From the NCBI RefSeq assembly GCF_937863595.1, contig NZ_CALMGQ010000049.1:1-34332 (forward strand): 34,332 nt of DNA, given 5' to 3'. A model generated the notes under the pieces. That model did no database searches and was not told the DNA's origin. It saw only the letters and a program-made list of their open reading frames with translations. Shown piece after piece: positions 1-6,979 of the stretch; the stretch's first letter is position 1, and every line of letters begins with the position of its first letter. The stretch is from an uncultured Cytophaga sp. GTDB taxonomy: Bacteria; Bacteroidota; Bacteroidia; Cytophagales; Cytophagaceae. Both the position numbers and the translations under genes were made by a program.

Positions 1-805
1 CACCATCAAATTTTTTATAGTGGTGTTGGCCAAAAAAACCATCTGCTGGAAAGGTACCGAATAATAACACTCCTTTGTCCTTAAGTTCATTAATTACGGG
101 GATTATTAAATTTTCTTCTTCTTTTCCAATCATACCATGTTCTCCAGCATGAGGATTCAATCCCAAGATAGCGATTTTAGGCTTTGTAATACCGAAGTCT
201 TTTTTTAATGATTGATTTAATAAGTTTATCTTAGTTATCAATACTTCTTTAGTCAAGGTACTTGCAATCTGCGATACAGGTATATGCGCAGTTGCTAAAG
301 CCACTTTCATAGTTGGACTTACCATCACCATTAAGTTATCTTTAACACCACAACGTTGTGCCAAATATTCTGTATGTCCAGCAAACTTAAAACCTTCTTG
401 TTGAATATTTTTTTTATCAATAGGGGCCGTTACAATTGCATGTAAATTTCCCGCTAGGGCATCTTCAACTGCTTTTTCTAAGGATAAAAACGCTGCTTTC
501 CCAGACTCCTTCGTAGGTGTACCGGGTGTTATTTCAAAATCATCTTCCCAAGTTGTGAAAAGATTTATTTTCTTAGAGTGTAATTCTTGGAAAGACTTTA
601 TAGAATGAAAATTAACGTCGTCATATTGTCCCAATATTTTTTTATACCGCGCAAATAATTTATAACTCCCATAAACTACAGGTATACAAATTTTCAATAT
701 TCTTGCATCAGATAAGCTCTTAAGGATTAATTCAGGGCCTACGCCATTAAAATCACCTAAAGTTATTCCTACTACTGGTCGGTCAAATGTATTTATTGAA
801 GTCAT
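1..805 (-). CDS. pdxA: 4-hydroxythreonine-4-phosphate dehydrogenase PdxA (3' end beyond window)
   Basis: Translated by hand from the minus strand starting at the ATG complement at 803-805, giving 268 codons of an open frame that runs off the left edge. It oxidises 4-phosphohydroxy-L-threonine in the DXP-dependent pathway of vitamin B6 synthesis, in the cytoplasm. Visible landmarks are GDFNGVGPE (17-25), TAPIDK (126-131), GHTE with His144, AHIP with His174 and GLNPHAGE (215-222). His144 and His174 fit the first two metal ligands of the family; the third (a YHDQ motif) would lie beyond the edge. Members are about 330-350 residues, so roughly 60-80 are missing. A TACCTTTG box lies 21 bases upstream of the start. 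It is divergent from ksgA; pdxA and ksgA are also neighbours in enterobacteria, there in one operon. Confidence 0.95.
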   Translation of the reverse strand, partial: MTSINTFDRPVVGITLGDFNGVGPELILKSLSDARILKICIPVVYGSYKLFARYKKILGQYDDVNFHSIKSFQELHSKKINLFTTWEDDFEITPGTPTKESGKAAFLSLEKAVEDALAGNLHAIVTAPIDKKNIQQEGFKFAGHTEYLAQRCGVKDNLMVMVSPTMKVALATAHIPVSQIASTLTKEVLITKINLLNQSLKKDFGITKPKIAILGLNPHAGEHGMIGKEEENLIIPVINELKDKGVLLFGTFPADGFFGQHHYKKFDG

Positions 806-825
806 AATTAGTATTATATTCCTAA

Positions 826-833
826 CAAAGGTA
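826..833 (-). promoter_or_regulatory. pdxA promoter, -7 box TACCTTTG
   Basis: The minus strand reads TACCTTTG here, an exact match to the Bacteroidota -7 consensus TAnnTTTG. It lies 21 bases before the pdxA start codon, which leaves room for a short leader of roughly 15 bases. No clean TTG was found at the -33 position. Confidence 0.6.
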
Positions 834-874
834 ATGAAATTTGGAACAGTAACTTAGCCCTATTTCATTTATTC

Positions 875-904
875 AAAAAATTGAAGATTTAATTCAATTT
901 TTTT
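875..904. terminator. AT-rich hairpin with flanking A and T runs, possible weak bidirectional terminator
   Basis: An 11-bp perfect stem (875-885 with 93-103 of the same hundred, i.e. 893-903) encloses a 7-base loop and is flanked by A and T runs. It contains only two G-C-type pairs at its core (TTGAA/TTCAA), so thermodynamic stability is modest. It lies upstream of the pdxA promoter and outside any gene seen. Confidence 0.35.
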
Positions 905-1017
905 ATGTTATCCATTGGTTACCTTTTGATTACACTATGTATTAACTATCAATACAACGATTTTATAATTCTTCTTTAACAATTCTTGCTCGTTTTGATT
1001 AAAGTTGTACGTTTCCT

Positions 1018-1046
1018 AAAAAGCCTCTTTCGCCGGAGGCTTTTTT
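1018..1046 (+). terminator. Rho-independent terminator with no evident upstream gene
   Basis: AAAAAGCCTC (1018-1027), an 8-base loop, then GAGGCTTTTT with the T run reaching 1046. The GC core AGCCTC/GAGGCT and the T tract on the plus strand are typical of an intrinsic terminator. Neither pdxA nor ksgA is transcribed into it, so it may end a small unannotated plus-strand RNA. Confidence 0.7.
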
Positions 1047-1252
1047 CATATTTTTAAATATGCTTCTAATCCGATTGGATATGCCTATCAAAGTGTGTAC
1101 TAATTATTTCGAATAAAAATTTTGTTATTAATTAGAAATCAAGTGAAACCTAGTATTCCCAAATCGTACATTATTGATATAATTTTAAGATATAGAAATG
1201 ATGCTTAACCAACTCTTAATACAAAGAATATGTGATTACATAAAACATATTG

Positions 1253-1260
1253 TACCTTCG
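1253..1260 (+). promoter_or_regulatory. ksgA promoter, -7 box TACCTTCG
   Basis: TACCTTCG differs from TAnnTTTG by one base and lies 28 bases before the preferred ksgA start at 1289. This also argues against the earlier ATG at 1250, which would sit upstream of the expected transcription start. No clear TTG at -33. Confidence 0.5.
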
Positions 1261-1288
1261 CATATTAATTACACGAGTTGAAACAGAG

Positions 1289-2068
1289 ATGGATAAAGTT
1301 AGAGCAAAGAAGCATTTAGGTCAACATTTTTTAAATGATTTACAAATTGCACAAGATATTGTTGATGGCTTAACATTGTATGGATCCTATACAGAAGTAT
1401 TAGAAATAGGTCCTGGTATGGGTGTATTAACACAGTTTTTATTAAAAAACCCAAATTATCATACACGAGTAGTTGATATAGATGGCGAATCCATACAATA
1501 TTTAAAAAAAGCTTTTGCATTCGAAGATACGGATTTAATACATGCGGATTTTTTAAAATCTGATTTAAGAACATGGTATCCCAACAGCTTTGCCATAATC
1601 GGAAACTTCCCCTATAATATTTCTACTGAAATTTTATTCAAAGTATTAAAACATAAAGATCAAATACCAGAAGTGGTTGGAATGTTCCAAAAGGAAGTCG
1701 CGGAGCGTTTTGCCGCAAAACATGGTAATAAAACCTATGGAATTACAAGTGTATTGCTACAAGCATTTTATGATATTGAATATTTATTTACAGTACACGA
1801 AAATGTATTTACACCACCTCCAAAAGTAAAATCTGGAGTTATTCGATTGAAACGAAACACTAGAACCCAATTACCCTGTGACGAAACCGATTTTATTAAA
1901 GTTGTAAAAGCGGGTTTTGGCATGCGTCGAAAAACATTAAGAAACGCACTCAAATCAATGAATGTCTTAAACATTCCTATGGATTTACCTATCTTTGATA
2001 AAAGAGCAGAACAATTATCCGTTGAGAACTTCTTTGAATTAACAAACATAATGACTGGCAAGCAATAA
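1289..2068 (+). CDS. ksgA: 16S rRNA (adenine(1518)-N6/adenine(1519)-N6)-dimethyltransferase KsgA/RsmA
   Basis: Dimethylates two adjacent adenines in the 3'-terminal hairpin of 16S rRNA late in 30S assembly, using S-adenosylmethionine. The protein opens with MDKVRAKKHLGQHFLND, the family's N-terminal signature, then EIGPGMGVLT (SAM motif I) and NFPYNIS (the N-x-P-Y catalytic motif for adenine N6 methylation). The C-terminal region carries PPPKVKSGVIRL and FGMRRKTLRN, both typical of KsgA. I chose the ATG at 1289 (259 residues) over 1250, because homologues start at this point and a TACCTTCG promoter box covers 1253-1260. mgtE starts 2 bases after the stop, so the two are almost certainly co-transcribed. 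Confidence 0.96.
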   Translation: MDKVRAKKHLGQHFLNDLQIAQDIVDGLTLYGSYTEVLEIGPGMGVLTQFLLKNPNYHTRVVDIDGESIQYLKKAFAFEDTDLIHADFLKSDLRTWYPNSFAIIGNFPYNISTEILFKVLKHKDQIPEVVGMFQKEVAERFAAKHGNKTYGITSVLLQAFYDIEYLFTVHENVFTPPPKVKSGVIRLKRNTRTQLPCDETDFIKVVKAGFGMRRKTLRNALKSMNVLNIPMDLPIFDKRAEQLSVENFFELTNIMTGKQ

Positions 2069-2070
2069 TT

Positions 2071-3426
2071 ATGGCATTCGAACTTACAGAAGAATTTATT
2101 ACCAATATAAAAGAATGCATTAATAGTGTAGGCAAAACAAGTCTAATACTTGATTTAATCGGCGATCTCGCCGAACAAGATATCTCTGCATTATTATATG
2201 AGTTAGATACAGAAGAAGCCGTTGAATTACTGAACATATTAACGACAGAAAAAAAAGCGCATGTTATCTCTGAATTGGATACAGACATTCGTTTAAAAAT
2301 ATTAAAATATTATAGTCCAGAAAATATCGCTGATTTAGTTGAATATATTGACTCAGATGATGCTGTAGATATTATAAATGAACTGTCTATAAAAACAGGG
2401 GAAGAAATTATTGCTTTTATAAAGAATCCTGTAACCGCCGATCATATTATAGATCTTTTACATTACGATGAAGACTGCGCAGGCGGGTTAATGGCTAAAG
2501 AATTAATTAAAGCAAATCTTAATTGGACAATTGATCGTTGCATTGAAGAAATTCGAGCACAATCAAAGAACGTAGATAAAATATTTTCTATATATGTTGT
2601 TGATGATAACATAAGATTGCTTGGAATATTATCATTAAAAAAATTACTTTTAGCGGACGAAAACTCCATTGTTGGGGATATTTACGAACCGAATATCCGT
2701 AGCATTGAATCTTATAAAAACGGAACGGAAGTTGCGGAGTTAATGCAAAAATATGATCTTGAAACAATTCCTGTTGTTAATGTACAGGGGAAATTATTAG
2801 GAAGAATTACAATTGATGACGTACTCGATTTAATTACCGAACAAGCTGATTTGGAACGCCAAATGATGTCTGGTATTTCAAATGATGCAGAAGAAGATGA
2901 CTCTGTTTGGCTTTTATCTAAAAGTAGATTGCCTTGGTTAATTGTTGGTATGCTTGGGGGGATTTTGGGAGCACAATTTATTGGTTTATTTGAAAATGTA
3001 ATTACACAAGTAACTGCAATGGCTTTCTTTATCCCTCTAATCACAGCTACTGGAGGAAATGTTGGCATACAATCTTCTTCAATGATTGTACAATCGTTAG
3101 CGCGGGATTCCAGTGATATTGGCTTAAGATTGGACAGATTTGGGAAAGGTTTTGTGGTATCCGTTATTAATGGTTTAGCAATCTCAACGTTAGTTTTTTT
3201 ATTCAACATTGTATTAAAGCAAGAAATACATTTATCTATTACCGTTTCGATTGCATTGTTTTGTGTTGTACTCGTTTCTTCTTTTATGGGTACCATTACA
3301 CCCTTGATTTTATATAGATTTGGTGTAAATCCCGCTTTAGCATCGGGTCCTTTTATTACTACAGCAAACGATTTATTGGGTTTGGGTATATACTTTTCAG
3401 TTGCTCATTTACTTTTCTCATTTTAG
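2071..3426 (+). CDS. mgtE: Magnesium transporter MgtE
   Basis: Mg2+ channel/transporter of the inner membrane. The 451 residues have the full MgtE order: an acidic helical MgtE-N domain (about 20-130, with LYELDTEEAVELLNIL and YSPENIADLVEYIDSDDAVDIINEL), a pair of CBS domains (about 135-255, containing DEDCAGGLM and IPVVNVQGKLLGRITIDDVLDLI), a linking helix, and five hydrophobic segments (about 280-451, with TATGGNVGIQSSSMIVQSLA matching the pore signature). In the family, Mg2+ binding to the acidic cytosolic domains closes the pore. It sits 2 bases after ksgA and 3 bases before the dehydrogenase gene. No Mg-sensing leader can be placed directly upstream because ksgA is there. Confidence 0.96.
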   Translation: MAFELTEEFITNIKECINSVGKTSLILDLIGDLAEQDISALLYELDTEEAVELLNILTTEKKAHVISELDTDIRLKILKYYSPENIADLVEYIDSDDAVDIINELSIKTGEEIIAFIKNPVTADHIIDLLHYDEDCAGGLMAKELIKANLNWTIDRCIEEIRAQSKNVDKIFSIYVVDDNIRLLGILSLKKLLLADENSIVGDIYEPNIRSIESYKNGTEVAELMQKYDLETIPVVNVQGKLLGRITIDDVLDLITEQADLERQMMSGISNDAEEDDSVWLLSKSRLPWLIVGMLGGILGAQFIGLFENVITQVTAMAFFIPLITATGGNVGIQSSSMIVQSLARDSSDIGLRLDRFGKGFVVSVINGLAISTLVFLFNIVLKQEIHLSITVSIALFCVVLVSSFMGTITPLILYRFGVNPALASGPFITTANDLLGLGIYFSVAHLLFSF

Positions 3427-3429
3427 TCT

Positions 3430-4383
3430 ATGGTATCCTTGAAATGCTTAATAGTTGATGATGTAGATCCCGTTCTTTTTGAATGGTTAAACAAGTCATC
3501 TATTTCTTATGATTACAAACCTGAATGGTCTGCTGAAGCTTGTATTAAAGAACTTCCAAGCTATGATGGAATCATTATTAGAAGTAAGTTCATTGTTGAC
3601 AAAGCTATCATAGATACGTGTCCCAGATTGAAATTTATTGGTAGAGCAGGGGCGGGCTTGGATAATTTAGATACCGAGTATTTAGAACAAAAGAACATAG
3701 CTGTATTTCATGCATCTGAAGGAAATAAAGTAGCTGTAGCAGAACAAACAGTTGGATTTATATTGGCACTACTAAACAATACAGTACGTGCCAATACGGA
3801 AGTTAAAAATGGTATTTGGAAACGAGAAGAAAATAGAGGCTATGAATTAGCTAACCTAACTGTAGGCCTTATTGGTTATGGCAATATGGGCAAAGAAACG
3901 GCCAAACGATTATCTAGTTTTGGATGTAAAATAATTGCTTTTGATAAATTCAAACGGAATTACTCCTGTAAAGATGCTGAACAAGTAAGTTTAGAAACAT
4001 TGCAATTAAAAGCAGATATAATCAGTTTACATATTCCCTTAAATGATTTTTCAAATGGGTGGATAGATAAAGCGTTTATTGATGCAGTAGCAAAGCCATT
4101 TTGGCTGGTTAATACTTCCAGAGGAAAAATTGTAAAACTGAAAGATTTAAATGATGCTTTAATCTCTGGAAAAGTAAAAGGAGCAGCTTTGGATGTATTA
4201 GAAAATGAAAAGTTATCCACGTTAACAGATGTACAAAAAACATGGTTTGCTGGATTATGTGAAAATAAGAATGTTATCTTGACACCACATATTGCTGGAT
4301 GGACTGTTGAATCCTATAAAAAAATAAGCATCGTTTTAGGAGAAAAAATACTTTTTTGGGCAAATTCTCTTAAATCAAATTAA
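3430..4383 (+). CDS. D-2-hydroxyacid dehydrogenase family protein (phosphoglycerate dehydrogenase-like)
   Basis: NAD-dependent D-2-hydroxyacid dehydrogenase of 317 residues. The substrate-binding part holds GRAGAGLDNLD; the Rossmann part holds GLIGYGNMG (dinucleotide binding). The catalytic triad of the family can be read: Arg in NTSRGKIV, Glu in VLENE and His in TPHIAGWT. It is most like the short SerA-type enzymes without the C-terminal ACT domain, so 3-phosphoglycerate (serine synthesis) is a likely but unproven substrate; glyoxylate/hydroxypyruvate or another 2-oxoacid remains possible. The gene begins 3 bases after mgtE and is the last of the ksgA-mgtE run; the next gene, greA, has its own promoter. 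Confidence 0.85.
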   Translation: MVSLKCLIVDDVDPVLFEWLNKSSISYDYKPEWSAEACIKELPSYDGIIIRSKFIVDKAIIDTCPRLKFIGRAGAGLDNLDTEYLEQKNIAVFHASEGNKVAVAEQTVGFILALLNNTVRANTEVKNGIWKREENRGYELANLTVGLIGYGNMGKETAKRLSSFGCKIIAFDKFKRNYSCKDAEQVSLETLQLKADIISLHIPLNDFSNGWIDKAFIDAVAKPFWLVNTSRGKIVKLKDLNDALISGKVKGAALDVLENEKLSTLTDVQKTWFAGLCENKNVILTPHIAGWTVESYKKISIVLGEKILFWANSLKSN

Positions 4384-4406
4384 AAAAAACATAATAGTCT
4401 TGTTGG

Positions 4407-4437
4407 TTGAAGAATCGTAAAAGTATTCTTATCTTTG
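4407..4437 (+). promoter_or_regulatory. greA promoter, TTG-N20-TATCTTTG
   Basis: TTG at 4407-4409, a 20-base spacer and TATCTTTG at 4430-4437 form a full Bacteroidota-type promoter (TTG / TAnnTTTG). The predicted start of transcription is near 4443, which places the following hairpin at the very 5' end of the greA leader. Confidence 0.75.
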
Positions 4438-4439
4438 TT

Positions 4440-4470
4440 AAAACGGTACGCAATTGTGCACCGTTTTTTT
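4440..4470 (+). terminator. Terminator-like hairpin in the greA leader
   Basis: AAAACGGT (4440-4447) pairs with ACCGTTTT (4460-4467), with an inner GCA/TGC extension and an ATTG loop, followed by T to 4470. It has the form of an intrinsic terminator but sits between the greA promoter box and the greA start codon. It could terminate read-through from the dehydrogenase gene, attenuate greA, or both. Confidence 0.65.
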
Positions 4471-4500
4471 ATTTATATAGAATTCAGACCTAAACAAATT

Positions 4501-4974
4501 ATGAGTAAATTATCTTATTACACAGAAGAAGGACTCGATAGATTAAAAACCGAACTTAATCATCTTAAAACGAAAGGTCGTTCTAGCATAGCTGCGCAAA
4601 TTGCAGAAGCTCGTGATAAAGGTGATTTAAGTGAAAATGCAGAATACGATGCTGCTAAAGATGCTCAAGGTTTGTTGGAACTGAAGATTTCTAAATTGGA
4701 TGAAATTGTAGCAAACGCTCGTGTAATCGATGAATCCACCATCGATACTTCAAAAGCATCTATCTTAACTAAAGTTAAAATTAAAAATAAAAAGACAGGT
4801 CATATTGTTGAGTACATGCTTGTTTCTGAAGAAGAAGCGGATTTAAAAGCAGGTAAAATCTCTTTAAAATCACCTATTGGAAATGCTTTATTAGGAAGAG
4901 TAATTGGAGATACAGTTTTAGTAGATGCGCCAGCAGGAAAGATTGAATTTGAAATTTTAGACATCAGTTTATAA
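4501..4974 (+). CDS. greA: Transcription elongation factor GreA
   Basis: GreA enters the secondary channel of RNA polymerase and stimulates cleavage of backtracked RNA. The ATG at 4501 gives 157 residues, the usual GreA length; the upstream in-frame ATG at 4435 lies inside the promoter box and is rejected. The N-terminal antiparallel coiled coil holds AEARDKGDLSENAEYDAAKD (about 38-57), whose acidic tip Asp and Glu residues coordinate the catalytic Mg2+. The C-terminal FKBP-like part ends with SPIGNALLGRVIGDTVLVDAP. A HIT-family gene begins 3 bases after the stop, indicating one transcript. Expression is probably driven by the promoter at 4407-4437 and may be tuned by the leader hairpin. Confidence 0.96.
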   Translation: MSKLSYYTEEGLDRLKTELNHLKTKGRSSIAAQIAEARDKGDLSENAEYDAAKDAQGLLELKISKLDEIVANARVIDESTIDTSKASILTKVKIKNKKTGHIVEYMLVSEEEADLKAGKISLKSPIGNALLGRVIGDTVLVDAPAGKIEFEILDISL

Positions 4975-4977
4975 ATT

Positions 4978-5370
4978 ATGCCAAGCATCTTTACTAAAAT
5001 AATTAATAAAGAAATCCCTGGTTATATTATAGCAGAAACGGATACGTGTATTGCATTTCTGGATTTATTTCCTTTAGCAATGGGCCATGTATTAATTGTG
5101 CCGAAAGAAGAAATCGATTATATATTTGCAATGAAAGATTCACTCTTGTGTGAGATGATACTTTTTTCTAAAAAAATTTCCATTGCACTTGAGAAAGCAG
5201 TACCGTGTAAACGAATAGGAGTAGCAGTAATTGGATTAGAAGTACCTCATGCACATATTCATCTTTTGCCTCTACAAACAGTTCAAGACATCAACTTTTC
5301 GAGAGAGAAATTGAAACCGAGTAAGGAAGAATTAGAAAAAATAGCAGACTTAATAAAAAGTTATTTATAA
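4978..5370 (+). CDS. HIT family protein (histidine triad nucleotide hydrolase)
   Basis: 130-residue cytoplasmic protein with the order typical of HIT proteins: SIFTKIINKEIPGYIIAETD at the start, LDLFPLAMGHVLIVPK in the middle and the triad HAHIHLLPL, whose central His forms the AMP intermediate in the family. Members hydrolyse nucleoside phosphoramidates or related AMP conjugates; the true substrate here is unknown. It lies 3 bases after greA in a likely two-gene operon that ends at the terminator at 5371-5400. Confidence 0.93.
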   Translation: MPSIFTKIINKEIPGYIIAETDTCIAFLDLFPLAMGHVLIVPKEEIDYIFAMKDSLLCEMILFSKKISIALEKAVPCKRIGVAVIGLEVPHAHIHLLPLQTVQDINFSREKLKPSKEELEKIADLIKSYL

Positions 5371-5400
5371 AAAAAGTGAAGTTAATACTTCACTTTTTTT
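5371..5400. terminator. Bidirectional terminator between convergent HIT and aminotransferase genes
   Basis: A 12-bp perfect stem (5371-5382 with 5387-5398) with a TAAT loop, an A run on the left and a T run on the right, so it can work on both strands. It fits exactly between the HIT stop and the end of the minus-strand aminotransferase gene. Confidence 0.9.
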
Positions 5401-5402
5401 AT

Positions 5403-6575
5403 TTAACAGGCAGAAATAATTTGACAGGCTTCAATAATTTCATTTTCAGCAATAATCAACGGAGGAGCAATTCGCATTGAATGATCGCAAAATAAAAACC
5501 AATCCGTTAATACTCCTTTTGATATTGCATTATCAATTATTTTTTTAAGAACAGCATAAGATTCAAATTCAACAGCCATCATAAGTCCTGCATGACGTAT
5601 GTCTTTTATTCCAGGATGTTTTAAATGCTGAATAAAAGTCTGAGATTTTTTTTCAACAGATAGAATCAGATTTTCGTCTTCAATAATATCCATACAAGCA
5701 ATTGCTGCGGCACAACTAACAGGGTGACCACCAAAAGTAGTAATATGGCCCAACACAGGATTAACACTCAAGGTTTGCATGATTTCTTTGGATGAAATAA
5801 ATGCACCAATAGGCATTCCTCCACCCAAACCTTTTGCGGTAAGTAAAATATCAGGAATAATCTCATATTTTTCAAAGGCCCAAAAACTTCCCGTTCTTCC
5901 AAATCCACACTGAATCTCGTCTAAGATTAATAACGTTCCCGTATAATCACATCGATTTCGAAGTGCCTGCATATACTTTTTTTCTGCAATGCGAACACCT
6001 GCTTCTCCTTGAATGGTTTCAACGATAACAGCTGCGGTTTCTTCCGTTATGAGCTCTAAATCGTTTATGTTATTATAATGAATGTGTTTAATTCCTGGTA
6101 GCAGCGGCCTAAATGACTGTTTGAAATATTCATTTCCCATAACGCTTAATGCACCATGAGAAGATCCATGATATGCATTTACACATGAAATAATTTCTCT
6201 CCGTTTCGTATATCGTTTAGCTAATTTCAAAGCACCTTCTGTTGCTTCACTACCAGAGTTTACTAAATAAACAGCATCCAGGGTAGTCGGCAATGTCTTG
6301 CATAACCTCGTAGCCAAATCAACTTGAGGGGATTGAACGAACTCTCCATAAACCATCAAATGCATGTATTTAGCTGCTTGTTCCTGAACAGCTTTAACTA
6401 CTTTAGGGTGACAATGGCCAACATTACTAACCCCAATACCCGAAATTAAATCTAAATAGCGCTCTTGATTTTTACCATACATATAAACACCATTTGCATG
6501 ATCAATTTCTAATAATAGAGGAGTATCACTTGTTTGGGCATTATGGTTTAAAAAAAGCTGTCTTTGTGTTTGCAT
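5403..6575 (-). CDS. Class III PLP-dependent aminotransferase (acetylornithine/ornithine aminotransferase-like)
   Basis: 390-residue PLP enzyme of aminotransferase class III, about the usual length for ArgD-type enzymes. Seen are NSGSEATEGALKLAKRYT (106-123, cofactor phosphate loop), CVNAYHGSSHGALS, LILDEIQCGFGRTGSFW (216-232, with Asp219-Glu220) and LLTAKGLGGGMPIGAF, in which Lys248 should form the Schiff base with PLP. The family contains acetylornithine, succinylornithine, ornithine and 4-aminobutyrate aminotransferases, and I cannot separate these by eye; no arginine-pathway genes are nearby. The start at 6575 is the only good ATG before the conserved core. A TACCTTGC near-match box lies only 8 bases upstream, which would give an almost leaderless mRNA, so the promoter remains unsettled. 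Confidence 0.9.
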   Translation of the reverse strand: MQTQRQLFLNHNAQTSDTPLLLEIDHANGVYMYGKNQERYLDLISGIGVSNVGHCHPKVVKAVQEQAAKYMHLMVYGEFVQSPQVDLATRLCKTLPTTLDAVYLVNSGSEATEGALKLAKRYTKRREIISCVNAYHGSSHGALSVMGNEYFKQSFRPLLPGIKHIHYNNINDLELITEETAAVIVETIQGEAGVRIAEKKYMQALRNRCDYTGTLLILDEIQCGFGRTGSFWAFEKYEIIPDILLTAKGLGGGMPIGAFISSKEIMQTLSVNPVLGHITTFGGHPVSCAAAIACMDIIEDENLILSVEKKSQTFIQHLKHPGIKDIRHAGLMMAVEFESYAVLKKIIDNAISKGVLTDWFLFCDHSMRIAPPLIIAENEIIEACQIISAC

Positions 6576-6979
6576 AATTAAAGCAAGGTACGATACAATA
6601 TCTTGTTTTAATAAAAAATAGCATCAACTTTTAAAAAAACTTAGATATATCACTAGTTGATGTTTTATATTAAGAACATAAAAAAATCCTAATACGTAAA
6701 ATCTATAAAAAAGTCATTAAAAGTGTAAACTAATAAATATAAAAGATGTAACTATCTATAATTTTATAATTAAAATACAACTAATTGTATTTATCCTTAA
6801 AATTATTAGTTAGTCGATATTATTGAAATATTATAAATACCTGAAAAACAATCATATAAAAAACACACAAATTTTTAAATAATATTTTTTACCAACAACA
6901 CAATATATTACTATTTAATATAAATATATTACAATGTAATAATAATTATTCTTTTATACCGTTACAAATAATTATTTAT
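6576..6979. other. Very AT-rich divergent spacer
   Basis: 404 bases between the divergent aminotransferase and T9SS cargo genes, almost all A and T. I found no coding frame, no exact TAnnTTTG box and no GC-cored hairpin. The sequence has small dyads (AACTAAT...ATTAGTT at 6779-6811; ATTAC aat GTAAT at 6928-6940) and a repeated AATATATTAC (6902-6911, 6923-6932). At this composition such repeats arise easily by chance. Confidence 0.6.

Larger units (their letters stand above)
806..1288. other. Divergent pdxA-ksgA gap with two terminator-like hairpins
   Basis: No convincing protein-coding frame was found in this 480-base gap. It holds the pdxA and ksgA promoter boxes near its two ends. Between them are two terminator-like hairpins (875-904 and 1018-1046) that lie outside both genes, which are transcribed away from the gap. 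A short unannotated transcript is the simplest reason for terminators here, but no clear promoter for one is visible. A CAU/GGAT-type short dyad (ATCC gatt GGAT, 1069-1080) is too small to interpret. Confidence 0.6.

Noticed and set aside
1250..1288. Earlier ksgA start (MYLRILITRVETE...)
   Set aside because: It lies at or before the promoter box at 1253-1260 and adds residues not seen in KsgA; MDKVRAKKHLGQHF is the usual beginning.
4435..4500. N-terminal extension of GreA (MLKRYAIVHRFFIYIEF...)
   Set aside because: The ATG-like start falls inside the TATCTTTG box and the extension is the translated terminator hairpin; normal GreA length is reached from 4501.
6583..6590. TACCTTGC as promoter of the aminotransferase gene
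   Set aside because: Two changes from the last three consensus bases, no TTG at the right distance, and only 8 bases from the start codon, which would make the mRNA nearly leaderless.
6779..6940. Dyads and repeated AATATATTAC in the divergent spacer
   Set aside because: The spacer is almost pure A+T, so short inverted and direct repeats are expected by chance.
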